From Herbihabitans rhizosphaerae (GTDB lineage Bacteria; Actinomycetota; Actinomycetes; Mycobacteriales; Pseudonocardiaceae), in contig NZ_SGWQ01000005.1 of NCBI RefSeq assembly GCF_004216555.1, forward strand, positions 372,001 through 436,000: 64,000 nucleotides of DNA. Reading direction: 5' to 3'. Below the pieces are notes generated by a model. That model worked only from the letters and a program-made list of their open reading frames with translations. It made no database searches and was not told the DNA's origin. Of the stretch, positions 1 to 7,510 are shown piece by piece (positions within the stretch are counted from its first letter, which is position 1; each line of letters opens with the position of its first letter). A program made the translations under genes and the position numbers.

Positions 1-66
1 CTGCCACCGTTTTGACGGGAGCTGCCGCACGTTGCCGAAACTTCGGTGTCCCTTCTTGTTCGCCAT
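1..66 (-). CDS. int: Tyrosine site-specific integrase, N-terminal fragment (cut by window edge)
   Basis: Only the first 22 codons are in the window. They read MANKKGHRSFGNVRQLPSKR and on, which matches the usual opening of actinomycete AICE tyrosine integrases (a 'FGxVRxLPSGRWQ' N-terminal arm-binding region). The ATG at 66 lies 2 nt after the TGA of the upstream excisionase gene, so the two are an operon, as in pSAM2-type elements. The catalytic domain (Arg-His-Arg-Tyr) is outside the window. In the family the enzyme recombines attP with a tRNA-gene attB, which here would be tRNA-Gly, whose 3' fragment lies at the other end of the element. Confidence 0.8.
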   Translation of the reverse strand, partial: MANKKGHRSFGNVRQLPSKRWQ

Positions 67-68
67 GA

Positions 69-284
69 TCACGCCCCCCGAAGCTGCCGAGCGACCGACG
101 CCACCGTGATCGCTTCGACCCGTCCCGCGTGCACGAACGCGTCGAGGTCCGCGACCGCGATACGGACATGAGCGCCAACCTTGTGGAACGCGATTCGCCG
201 TTCCGCGATCAACCGCCGGACGAACCGGACTTTCGTGTTCAGGTACTCGGCCGCCTGGTGGACGTCGAGGTACTTGTGTGTCAT
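69..284 (-). CDS. xis: Excisionase-like helix-turn-helix protein (Xis)
   Basis: A 71-residue protein starting MTHKYLDVHQAAEYLNTKVR. It has the MerR-type winged helix of AICE excisionases: 'VHQAAEYLNTKVRFVRRLI' for the recognition helix, then 'HKVGAHVRIAVADLDAFV' for the wing. I chose the ATG at 284 because GGGAGG stands 5 nt upstream; the longer open frame reading further up is antisense to rep. The stop is 2 nt before int, so Xis and Int are probably co-translated. In the family Xis directs the integrase towards excision. Confidence 0.85.
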   Translation of the reverse strand: MTHKYLDVHQAAEYLNTKVRFVRRLIAERRIAFHKVGAHVRIAVADLDAFVHAGRVEAITVASVARQLRGA

Positions 285-298
285 CTCGTCCTCCCTGG

Positions 299-1924
299 TC
301 AGGCCGCGATTGGCGGAGTTGCCGAAGGATTGGGCGGATCGATGCCGGCGGCGAGTAGTGCCTTGTCGTACTCGGCGCGCCAGGTCACCCGTTCGGCTAT
401 GGCGTGCATGAGCAGGTGCGCTCTCGGAGGCGCGTTTCGGTCGCCGGGTTGGATCTTGTTCCACACGAACCGCGATCGATCCGGTTCGGTCTTCTCGATA
501 CCGACCGCTTTGAGCGCCTGGACGACAAACGCCTTCCGGTCGGCCCGGTGATCGGCGAGGGTCTTGCCGGACCATTTGCGTGACACGAGGACACGCCGGC
601 CAGGCAGGCCGAGGGTGGTTCGCCGATGTGCACGGCCTTTGCAGTGCCCGGGTATGGTCTTGCCGTTGGCGCCCACCGGTTGGATGCCGTAGAGCAGCCA
701 CACCGGGCAGCGCGGCGAGCACGGCGTGCGGGACAGCTCCTCGTGCAGCCGGTCATGATGCCGGCGTTGCCGGTCGGAGTCCGCCGTGACGATCTCGCCG
801 GTCGACTTGGTGAGGTACTTCGTCAGGTACCCGATATGCCGGCCCGCCTCTTCCGTCCGGCCGAGGATGCCCTTGGAGTGCACCTGCACCCCGAACCGGG
901 CCACGTGCGCCGGCTCCTGGACGTCTTCGACGGCGGATTCCCAGTCCTGCAACGGTTTCCGGGTGTCCGGGTCCACGAAGTTCTCGCCGTCCCAGATGGG
1001 CAACCGGTCGCCGTCGTAGATCAGTTCGTCGTGCGCCGGCCACCACACCTGGTGATAGGTCGCGGCGGTGACTTGCCGCAGCACCTCGTGTGAGATCGAG
1101 CCCCGGATCGCGGCGTGCAGATGCGGAGCGGCCCGCTTCTGCGGTTCCACGGTGGCGAAGTACTGCACGTCCCACCCGACACAGCGGCGAAGGTTCTGCC
1201 ACCACCGGTCGACCAGGGAGGCGAAGTGCACGGCATCCCGCGCTGCCCGCCAATAGTCGTAGGTGGCCGGGTTAGCAGGTGTCCCGTCGTCACGCACTCG
1301 CCCATACGAGTCAAGCGTGAGCGTGACGAACATCGACGGCCGGAACCGGCCCGCGTACTCCCGGCCGAGGGTGCGCTTCTCCACCTTCTTACGTGGAAGG
1401 TTCGGCGAGTCCTGCCGCCGACGAGTCGACCGCTTCACACCGCGCTTAGTCGGCCCATCCGGCGATGGGAGACGGCCACGCACGCCGAGCTGCCGCAACT
1501 CGGCATCGACGCCGCTGATCTCCTCGCGCAGCTCGTCGGCCTCAGCCTCTCCGTCCTCGACGGCTTGCTGATACGCCTGCACCAAGTCGGCACGGAAGGC
1601 CAACAGCTCCGTCTGATTTTGTGTCGGAGGCTCCGGCGTGAAGTCCGGTTCCTCCTCGGAGTGCCAGCCTTCCCGGCACTGGGTGATCCGCAGCGCCCGC
1701 GCTTTCGTGGCGCACGGTTTGCACACACTGTCCACAGTGGACCCACACGGAACTGCCACGTGTCGCAGCTCCCCGGTTTCCAGGTCGCCCACTTCCATCG
1801 TGAACGGCCGCACACACACGCCGTGCTGTTCGGCGGTCGCCGTGATCACGTCCAGTGCGAGCGGTTGCCGCATTCGTTCGGCCCGGGTGCCGGCGTTCTG
1901 GATGGTCTGGTCGTGTGTCGTCAC
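299..1924 (-). CDS. repSA: RepSA-type rolling-circle replication initiator
   Basis: This 541-residue protein carries HUH-endonuclease-like landmarks in order: 'MFVTLTLDSYG' near residue 200 (motif 1), 'PHLHAAIRG' near 270 (His-hydrophobic-His metal motif) and 'IGYLTKYLTKS' near 370 (candidate catalytic Tyr with following Lys). The N-terminal part has a CxxC pair ('VCKPCATKARALR') of zinc-finger type. Length and motifs match Rep proteins of pSAM2-like AICEs, which nick the double-strand origin during autonomous replication after excision. It starts at GTG 1924, overlapping the stop of the upstream small gene (GTGA), so translation is probably coupled. It lies between tra and xis, the usual AICE order. 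Confidence 0.9.
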   Translation of the reverse strand: MTTHDQTIQNAGTRAERMRQPLALDVITATAEQHGVCVRPFTMEVGDLETGELRHVAVPCGSTVDSVCKPCATKARALRITQCREGWHSEEEPDFTPEPPTQNQTELLAFRADLVQAYQQAVEDGEAEADELREEISGVDAELRQLGVRGRLPSPDGPTKRGVKRSTRRRQDSPNLPRKKVEKRTLGREYAGRFRPSMFVTLTLDSYGRVRDDGTPANPATYDYWRAARDAVHFASLVDRWWQNLRRCVGWDVQYFATVEPQKRAAPHLHAAIRGSISHEVLRQVTAATYHQVWWPAHDELIYDGDRLPIWDGENFVDPDTRKPLQDWESAVEDVQEPAHVARFGVQVHSKGILGRTEEAGRHIGYLTKYLTKSTGEIVTADSDRQRRHHDRLHEELSRTPCSPRCPVWLLYGIQPVGANGKTIPGHCKGRAHRRTTLGLPGRRVLVSRKWSGKTLADHRADRKAFVVQALKAVGIEKTEPDRSRFVWNKIQPGDRNAPPRAHLLMHAIAERVTWRAEYDKALLAAGIDPPNPSATPPIAA

Positions 1925-2076
1925 TGGACACCTCCAACGGTTCCGGTGTCCTGCGGTGACAGGTCCGCAACCTTGGCGGCAAGCTCGTCGGCCTCACACC
2001 AGGGGCAGAGGCCGACGTTGTTGAGCCAGCCAGGCCCCCGGTCCTCGGCGCAGCGTTCACAGGTCGTCGTGTACAT
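1921..2076 (-). CDS. Small Cys-rich (zinc-ribbon-like) element protein, 51 aa
   Basis: Reads MYTTTCERCAEDRGPGWLNN, then a second Cys pair in 'LCPWCEADELAAKV'. The two CxxC knuckles 18 residues apart suggest a one-zinc ribbon. Its ATG overlaps the tra stop by one base (TGATG) and its TGA overlaps the rep GTG (GTGA), so it is wedged with no spacing between tra and rep, strong evidence that it is translated. Small zinc-ribbon proteins at this place are common in AICEs, but I know of no proven function. It may assist Rep or Tra. Confidence 0.75.
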   Translation of the reverse strand: MYTTTCERCAEDRGPGWLNNVGLCPWCEADELAAKVADLSPQDTGTVGGVQ

Positions 2077-3671
2077 CAGGCGACCCCGCTTTCGTTGCGG
2101 GGCAACGGCTTCGTCGGCATAGACAGGACGGTGCCGCCAGTGCCAGGCCCGGTGTCGCCAGTCACGAACGCTTCCAGTGCCTTGATCGTCTCGTCGGGAA
2201 CCCAGCCGACACGCACGCGCAGCGGTTCACGGACCCCTTCTCCGAACAGGTAGCCGACACCGGCTTCGTGTTCGGTGATCCGGTTGGCCCATGCACCGCG
2301 CTCGTGGGCCTGGTCGCCGAGGACCATGGTCACGTGCGACTTCGCGGCCACCCGCATGCACACCCGGCGGGGGAACAGATCCCTCACCGGCACCGTGTCC
2401 TTCGTGGGCTCCTGCACGTACCCGCGCACGCACACGTTGAGCGCCCGCCCCTGCGTGGTCAACAGGGCCACGCGATCGATGATCTGCTCACGGAGCCGCC
2501 GGTCCCCGATGTACTTCGTGAGGGTCCCTATCTCGTCAAACTCCAGCACATCGAGCGGGTTGTCCCGCGAGACCGGGACGGAGCGGGTTTTGCCGGCGAA
2601 CTCGGCCTTGCGCTTGTCCATCGTGGCGACCAGCTCGTCAAGCAACCCGAGAGCGTCCTTGCCCGTGACGGCGTACCGGTCGCCGAAGATGCGCCGCCCG
2701 TAGGCCAGTTCCATTCCCTTCGGGTCGATTCCCCACGGCCGGACCAGGCCGTCCCGGATCGCTGGGGCCGCCGAGACCAGCGGGCACCACATCAGCGAGC
2801 CCTTGCCGGCACCGGTCGCCCCGGCCCCGAGTGTGTGGGAGCCGGCCAGCGACAGGAACCAGTCGGTGCCGTACTCCGTGCGTCCGGCGTACACCTTCTT
2901 GAGGTCGATCCCGGCACCGGGCACGGTCGACAACTCCGTCAGGTCCCGGCAGGGGACAGCCGCGGTAAGGAGGTTGCGCCGTTGGAAGTCGATCGACACC
3001 ACGTTCGGCTTGATCTCGCGCACCTGACACCGATTCACCCCACGGGCCGTGGCCAGCGCACGAGTCGCGGCGTCGAAGTCCTCGGGCGTCTGACCCGGCA
3101 CGAGCCGTACCCGCACCTCGTCCCACGACGGCCCCGACTTCACGCCGAGCACCTTCGGCACCCGCGCCTTGTGCGGCTTCGGTTGGCGGCGAACCTTGTT
3201 GCGTGCCAACGGGTTCACCGTCACATGAATCGGCCGATCATGCTCCCGCACCACCAGCCCACACGCGTCGATCCACCTGGGCAGCTTCCGGGCATAGATC
3301 GTCCAGCGCTGCCACCACGACCGAATCCGCCGGCCAACCGACCGGTCAAACGACAGCCGATGGAAGTGTCGCCACACCAACAGCGCCACCGTCACCACAC
3401 CGGCCGTGATCGCGAGCGACGGCCACCCGAGCAGCAACCACCAGGCGACCACCAGCACGGCCGCGATCGAGGTACGCCAGTGCGTGACCAGGTTCCTCAC
3501 CGCCCAGCCGACGGCCTTGACCGCAAGCCACACCCCGACCGCAACAGCGGCGATGGTCGCCAGGGCCTCCAGAATCGCCGTGAGCGCTTTGCCGATCTTG
3601 TTGAGCACCCACACCACCACGGCGACGCCACCGCCACCGAGGATCAGGGTGCCGAGCGTGTTCGCGTCCAT
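2076..3671 (-). CDS. tra: FtsK/SpoIIIE-type conjugal transfer ATPase (Tra)
   Basis: A 531-residue protein. The N-terminal ~110 residues hold several hydrophobic helices ('VVVWVLNKIG', 'LATIAAVAVGVWLAVKAV', 'SIAAVLVVAWWLLLGWPSLAITAGVVTVALLVW'). The motor domain has Walker A 'GAGATGAGKGS' and Walker B 'VLEFDEIGTL'. This is the single-protein double-stranded DNA translocase that mediates AICE and Streptomyces plasmid transfer between mycelia. I chose ATG 3671, which overlaps the stop of the upstream gene by one base (TGATG). The open frame reaches further up to 3764, but only antisense to that gene. Confidence 0.9.
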   Translation of the reverse strand: MDANTLGTLILGGGGVAVVVWVLNKIGKALTAILEALATIAAVAVGVWLAVKAVGWAVRNLVTHWRTSIAAVLVVAWWLLLGWPSLAITAGVVTVALLVWRHFHRLSFDRSVGRRIRSWWQRWTIYARKLPRWIDACGLVVREHDRPIHVTVNPLARNKVRRQPKPHKARVPKVLGVKSGPSWDEVRVRLVPGQTPEDFDAATRALATARGVNRCQVREIKPNVVSIDFQRRNLLTAAVPCRDLTELSTVPGAGIDLKKVYAGRTEYGTDWFLSLAGSHTLGAGATGAGKGSLMWCPLVSAAPAIRDGLVRPWGIDPKGMELAYGRRIFGDRYAVTGKDALGLLDELVATMDKRKAEFAGKTRSVPVSRDNPLDVLEFDEIGTLTKYIGDRRLREQIIDRVALLTTQGRALNVCVRGYVQEPTKDTVPVRDLFPRRVCMRVAAKSHVTMVLGDQAHERGAWANRITEHEAGVGYLFGEGVREPLRVRVGWVPDETIKALEAFVTGDTGPGTGGTVLSMPTKPLPRNESGVA

Positions 3672-4033
3672 CACGCAACACCCCGCAGAGCGCCGCGAGC
3701 GGCCAACGACCGGGACTGCTCGGCGAACTCGCGCCATGTTTCCGCGTGACGTTCCGCGCTGCACTGCGCCCTGATCGCCGCCGAGGTGTACACGTCGTAT
3801 GGGCCGACCCGCGACAAGATTCCGAACCAGCGCGCCTCACGTGCGTACAGCTCCGCGCGCCGATCCTCCTTGACCGCACGCTCCTCGCGGGTGCGCTCCG
3901 GCATGTCGTGCCAGGCGATCTCCGCGTACAGCAGCCGCCGTAGGCCACGCTCGACCAGAGTCGCCGTATCAACCTTGCTCGAACCGGCGACCCCAGGTAG
4001 CGGCGACCGGTCCATGTGTTCTAGCGTGTTCAC
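3671..4033 (-). CDS. Hypothetical AICE protein upstream of tra, 120 aa
   Basis: A charged, mostly helical 120-residue protein (Arg/Glu-rich stretch 'MPERTREERAVKEDRRAELYAREAR') with no membrane segment and no recognised domain. I chose GTG 4033 because GGAG stands 7 nt upstream. It is translationally coupled to tra by a one-base overlap, so it is likely made together with the transfer protein. The 140 bp upstream hold TGTCTA-like repeats similar to those in front of the GntR gene of this element, so the same repressor may control it; that is inference. Confidence 0.7.
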   Translation of the reverse strand: MNTLEHMDRSPLPGVAGSSKVDTATLVERGLRRLLYAEIAWHDMPERTREERAVKEDRRAELYAREARWFGILSRVGPYDVYTSAAIRAQCSAERHAETWREFAEQSRSLAARGALRGVA

Positions 4034-4176
4034 TGTCTACTCCAGTGGGTAGGCAGCGCAGGAGCGGCAAAGGTTGGTAGCCGGTCCGCTTCTGCGCCTA
4101 GATTCCTTGCAGCACAACAAGGGCGTGCGGCATCGCCACACGACCCAGCGTGTGTTGACTGTCTAAAGTGGACTAT

Positions 4177-4443
4177 CTACTTGGGACTCTTCCCCTCCTC
4201 GCCCTTCTCCAGCGCCTCCGCACGTTCGCGATCCCGGCCCGCGAAGTACAGCGCCTCGTAGTGGTGGTCCCGGTCGATCTCGGCGACCTTCGCGTAGACC
4301 GCCGCGCTTTTGCGCAGGTACGCCACCAGCTCTGACCGAGGCGCGGAACGTCGAGGCCGCAACTGCCCCAGCAGCTCGTGCACCGCCGCCAACGTGTCGA
4401 CCCTGTCGAGTTCCCGCCACCGTTCTACGCTCACTGTCACCAC
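4177..4443 (-). CDS. Small conserved AICE protein, AMED_5909-like, 88 aa
   Basis: A helical, charged protein with the segment 'ELVAYLRKSAAVYAKVAEIDRDHHYEALYFAGRDRERAEAL'. This resembles short proteins, named after AMED_5909, that recur in integrative elements of Pseudonocardiaceae; that match is from memory and unverified. Three in-frame GTG codons lie close together. 4443 is the longest, but an AGAGG box suits the one at 4434 better. The function is unknown. A 15-bp perfect inverted repeat lies just upstream of the gene. Confidence 0.6.
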   Translation of the reverse strand: MVTVSVERWRELDRVDTLAAVHELLGQLRPRRSAPRSELVAYLRKSAAVYAKVAEIDRDHHYEALYFAGRDRERAEALEKGEEGKSPK

Positions 4444-4470
4444 CTCTAATCACTCGTGTTGGTGTTGGGA

Positions 4471-4524
4471 GGCACGGCGGCGGGTGCTCGGCCTGCGAAG
4501 CGAGAGACGACCCGCCGCCGTGCC
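4471..4524. repeat. 15-bp perfect inverted repeat with 24-nt loop
   Basis: Arm GGCACGGCGGCGGGT (4471-4485) pairs exactly with ACCCGCCGCCGTGCC (4510-4524). The loop holds a second short CTCG/CGAG pairing. It lies in the 85-bp gap between two minus-strand element genes. No T-run follows on the transcribed strand, so a simple intrinsic terminator is not obvious. In a rolling-circle element such a cruciform may be a replication origin or an attenuator. Confidence 0.75.
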
Positions 4525-4528
4525 GGCT

Positions 4529-4759
4529 TCATGTCGGACCGCACCGTTCGGCGAGGCTGGTGACCGCGCGATCGATCGCCGCACGCAAGGTGTCGGCACC
4601 GGCCGGGGACATGCCGAGCAGGACGCGGCCAGGATGGCCTTCCAGTTCGAGCACCACCCGCCGCTCCAACACATCGACGTAGGTACGGATCTCGCTCGAC
4701 GGCTTGATGATCACGGCTGCGTTGATCGGGCCGAACACCAACTCCGCACCCTCGTTCAC
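4529..4759 (-). CDS. Hypothetical AICE protein, 76 aa
   Basis: A small alpha/beta protein ('GAELVFGPINAAVIIKPSSEIRTYVDVLERRVVLELEGHPGRVLLGMSPAGADTLRAAIDRAV'). No family recognised. It starts at GTG 4759, overlapping the stop of the next upstream gene (GTGA), which supports translation as part of the 4529-5753 operon. It may form a pair with the 99-residue product upstream: both have a beta-rich body followed by a helix. Confidence 0.6.
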   Translation of the reverse strand: MNEGAELVFGPINAAVIIKPSSEIRTYVDVLERRVVLELEGHPGRVLLGMSPAGADTLRAAIDRAVTSLAERCGPT

Positions 4760-5055
4760 GACTGCCCACCCTGAACACCGTTGTCATCACTGGTGAACAG
4801 GCGATGCCTCGGCTCGTAGGGCCTCCCCGACGCGGGCTCACTGTCCGGGTCGACCGCAGCCGCCAGACGAGCCGCCTCACGGGACAGCTCTCGGCAGAAC
4901 CGCGCGAGGGCACGATCTCCGCCGGGAAACGGCGGTATCTGGATTGCCAGGTTCACCGGGTCCAGATACATCACCAAGGCCGGCAGCTCCGAGGTGATCT
5001 CCACGAAGCCGGCGGCGGCGTCCTTCCCCGGCGTACACGTCACGTTGAAACTCAC
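4756..5055 (-). CDS. Hypothetical AICE protein, 99 aa
   Basis: Begins at GTG 5055 after a clear GAGGAG ribosome site. The body is beta-rich ('FNVTCTPGKDAAAGFVEITSELPALVMYLDPVNLAIQIPPF'), followed by a helix 'ALARFCRELSREAARLAAAV' and an acidic tail. No family recognised. It sits 3 nt after one gene and overlaps the next by 4 nt. Confidence 0.65.
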   Translation of the reverse strand: MSFNVTCTPGKDAAAGFVEITSELPALVMYLDPVNLAIQIPPFPGGDRALARFCRELSREAARLAAAVDPDSEPASGRPYEPRHRLFTSDDNGVQGGQS

Positions 5056-5058
5056 GCT

Positions 5059-5340
5059 CTACTCCTCGATTGCTTGCGCGCGGGCGATCTCCAGCCCCAC
5101 GCGACGTTCGAATTCCTCGGCGGCCACCGTCGCCGCATGCCGCGCCCACAGCGGGACGGAAGATTCCGCCGCCAGTGCGCGCCAGGCGTCGGCGACTTCG
5201 GCGTAGGCCGCAGCCAGACGACGGATCGCTGTCACGTCCACGAATCGGGGACTCATGGCCGCGAACAGCGCCGCCGTCTGCTCCGCGTAGGCCGTGTTCC
5301 AGCGGGCGACCGCTTCCCGAGACGCCCGCATGGTGATCAC
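5059..5340 (-). CDS. Hypothetical AICE protein, 93 aa, helical
   Basis: An Ala-rich helical protein ('AAYAEVADAWRALAAESSVPLWARHAATVAAEEFERRVGLEIARAQAIEE'). GTG 5340 overlaps the upstream TGA (GTGA); ATG 5331 is an alternative start. No domain recognised. Its place directly behind the Pra-like gene suggests an accessory of replication or transfer, but nothing in the sequence proves it. Confidence 0.6.
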   Translation of the reverse strand: MITMRASREAVARWNTAYAEQTAALFAAMSPRFVDVTAIRRLAAAYAEVADAWRALAAESSVPLWARHAATVAAEEFERRVGLEIARAQAIEE

Positions 5341-5753
5341 GCCGCCTTCGGCTCAGCAGCCACGGACTTGCCACGAGCACCGGCCGGCGCACGCATGCCC
5401 TTCGCGCGGAAGCTGTGCGCGATCCGCCCCTTGTTGTTGGCGTACGGCGTGATCGTCAGACCGTCGAACTCCACCGCCGGATACGGGAACCCGCTGGCCT
5501 TCGCGGGCGGTACCGGCTGCTGAGGCGCGGCCACCTTGACCTTGAACTCCGCACCAAACCGAGCCGCCTCTTCGTTGGCGTCCAGCGCCCGCACCGTCCA
5601 CACCAACTCGTTGGTCTCCTTGTCTCGCTCCTGCCGCTTCGGCGCACTCGGGTCCGAGGAGAAGGCCATGGACGGCTCCACCCCCAGCACGAACGCCCCC
5701 AGCGGGAACACCTCTCCGAACTCCACCGCGAACCTCGTCGGGATCACCGGCAT
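5337..5753 (-). CDS. pra: Pra-like activator of AICE replication, integration and excision
   Basis: A 138-residue beta-rich protein with the pattern 'FAVEFGEVFPLGAFVLGVEPSMAF', 'RDKETNELVWTVRALDANEEAARF', 'VKVAAPQQPVPP' and 'PAVEFDGLTITPYANNKGRIAHSFRAKGMRAP'. This pattern recurs in actinomycete proteins annotated as plasmid replication, integration and excision activators, the pSAM2 Pra role (my recollection). It is the first gene of the minus-strand element operon and faces gntR across a promoter region full of TCTAG motifs, as pra faces its repressor gene in other elements. Function is by family and context. Confidence 0.65.
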   Translation of the reverse strand: MPVIPTRFAVEFGEVFPLGAFVLGVEPSMAFSSDPSAPKRQERDKETNELVWTVRALDANEEAARFGAEFKVKVAAPQQPVPPAKASGFPYPAVEFDGLTITPYANNKGRIAHSFRAKGMRAPAGARGKSVAAEPKAA

Positions 5754-5960
5754 CGCTCTACCTCCACTTGTCTAATCGGTCTAGCTCGGTTGTACAAGTT
5801 ACAAGCTACGACAGCTTGGCTAGACAGGTCAAGTGGTGCGAGGAAGTTTGTCTAGCCCGCTAGCTGAGCTAGACAACAGATGTCAAGCTGCGTCAAGATG
5901 CGTAAAGCGATGTTTAGATGGCCGAGCTACGGCAAGCGCGACTGACAGGACTGACTGATC
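5754..5960. promoter_or_regulatory. Divergent promoter region with repeated TGTCTAGC motifs
   Basis: This 207-bp, comparatively A+T-rich gap separates the pra-like gene (minus) from gntR (plus). It has at least five related motifs: TTGTCTAA (5768-5775), GGTCTAGC (5778-5785), GGCTAGACA (5818-5826) and the inverted pair TTGTCTAGC (5848-5856) / GCTAGACAA (5868-5876). The pattern suits operators of the adjacent GntR-type repressor, which in pSAM2-like elements (KorSA) silences pra. Confidence 0.65.
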
Positions 5961-6803
5961 ATGGCTCTCGACCCGGACGACCCACGCCCGCCGTACGTGC
6001 AGGTGGCGAACGCCCTGCGAGCCGCCATCCTCACGCGCAAGTTCTCCGCAGGCGACAAGCTGCCGTCCCGGAACGAGTTGGCCAAGACCTACAACGTCGC
6101 CCCGATGACCGTGCAGAATGCCTTGCGCGAGCTACGCGACGAAGGCTTGATCGTCTCCCGACAGGGAAGCGGAGTGTTCGTCCGCGACCGCACTGAGCGC
6201 CCGGTCGGCCTGCGCCCGCACATCGAAGCCGCCTTCGAGGCCGAACAAGTGACGATCGACTTCGCCGGCTTCTCCGGCGAGACCCTGCACGGCGCGATGA
6301 GCGAGCCCCTAGACAAGATCCGACTCGGCCGACTCCGACCAAAGTCCATCAAGCTCCGCATCCTCGTCCCCGACACCACCGCACCGCTTGCCATCCCGTG
6401 CCGCGTTGATGACCTCAGCGACAGCCCCGAGTTTCGCGCTCGCGCCACGGCGATCACCAACCGCCACGTCGGCGCCCTGGTCGACACCGTGCGCGAGCTG
6501 GGCAGTCTCGGCCTGATCGAGGAGGCGACGGCGGAAGTCCGCGTGCATCACGCCGCACCGCTGTTCAAGCTCTACATCATCAACGAGTCGGAGACGTTCT
6601 TCGGCTTCTACCCCGTGCGCGAGCACGTGATCACCTTCGGCGAGACGCCCACGCCGATCTACGACCTCATGGGCAAGGACACGATCCTGTTCCACCACTC
6701 CGTGACCGAAGACGACACCTCCACTGGGTCGCAGTACGTCGAACAGGCCCGCACCTGGTTCGACAGCATGTGGAACACCGTGTCCGTAGAGTTCGCTGTG
6801 TGA
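5961..6803 (+). CDS. GntR-family transcriptional regulator of the element
   Basis: A 280-residue protein. Residues ~10-75 form a GntR winged helix ('PPYVQVANALRAAILTRKFSAGDKLPSRNELAKTYNVAPMTVQNALRELRDEGLIVSRQGSGVFV'). The C-terminal ~200 residues look like an effector or phospholipase-D-like fold ('MGKDTILFHHSVTEDD') rather than a UTRA domain. It is divergent from the pra-like gene and followed, with overlapping stop and start (GTGTGA), by a HAD-family gene. Likely the master repressor of the element, playing the KorSA role; effector unknown. Confidence 0.85.
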   Translation: MALDPDDPRPPYVQVANALRAAILTRKFSAGDKLPSRNELAKTYNVAPMTVQNALRELRDEGLIVSRQGSGVFVRDRTERPVGLRPHIEAAFEAEQVTIDFAGFSGETLHGAMSEPLDKIRLGRLRPKSIKLRILVPDTTAPLAIPCRVDDLSDSPEFRARATAITNRHVGALVDTVRELGSLGLIEEATAEVRVHHAAPLFKLYIINESETFFGFYPVREHVITFGETPTPIYDLMGKDTILFHHSVTEDDTSTGSQYVEQARTWFDSMWNTVSVEFAV

Positions 6804-7510
6804 CACCGCCGATCGACGACCCCAAGGCGCTGCGAGAGCTGCTGGCCAACACGCAAGCGCTACTGCTCGACTTCGACGGCCCCATCTGCTCCGTGTTCGA
6901 CGGTCTCGCCGCGCACCAGGTCGCCGATCAGCTCCGCGACACCCTGTCCGTCCCGGCCGCCGATCTGCCCGCCGAGGTCCGCGACTCCGACGACCCCTTC
7001 GACGTCCTCCGCTACGCAGCCACCATCAGCGACGACGAAGCCCGCTACGTCGAAGCCGCCTTCCGAGCCCTCGAAGTCGAAGCCGTCCAAACCGCCAAAC
7101 CAACGGACGGCGCACACGACCTCATCCACGCCTGGACCGACACCGGCCGCCCCGTCGCCATCGTCAGCAACAACAGCGCCGCCGCCGTCAACACCTACGT
7201 GGACCTGCACGATCTTCGCGACCAGGTGACCCACATCTCCGCCCGCGATAGTGCGGACGTTTCCCGGCTCAAGCCATCAGGTTATCTCGTCCAACGCGCC
7301 CAATTGGCGCTTCACGCCAACCCCAATGAGTGCACACTTGTTGGTGATGCGATGACCGACGTGCTAGCCGCACGAGTTTCAGATGCTTGTTCCATCGCCT
7401 ATGTAAATAAGCCTGGCAAGAAGGGGGCACTCGTGGCGGCCGGGCCGAACGCAGTGATAACAACGATGGAAAGCCTTGCTCCTATTGTTGGAATTGACAC
7501 AAAGAGTTAA
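6800..7510 (+). CDS. HAD-superfamily hydrolase
   Basis: A 236-residue protein with all HAD motifs: 'LLLDFDGPIC' (nucleophile and acid Asp), 'IVSNNS' (motif II), the Lys in 'RLKPSGYL' (motif III) and 'LVGDAMTDVLAA' (motif IV). It resembles small-molecule phosphatases or phosphonatases. GTG 6800 overlaps the gntR stop, so both are made from one transcript. The stop overlaps that of the opposing gene (TTAA at 7507-7510). A decayed copy of this gene's beginning is found at 8861. GntR-HAD pairs recur in AICEs; the substrate is unknown. Confidence 0.85.
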   Translation: MTPPIDDPKALRELLANTQALLLDFDGPICSVFDGLAAHQVADQLRDTLSVPAADLPAEVRDSDDPFDVLRYAATISDDEARYVEAAFRALEVEAVQTAKPTDGAHDLIHAWTDTGRPVAIVSNNSAAAVNTYVDLHDLRDQVTHISARDSADVSRLKPSGYLVQRAQLALHANPNECTLVGDAMTDVLAARVSDACSIAYVNKPGKKGALVAAGPNAVITTMESLAPIVGIDTKS

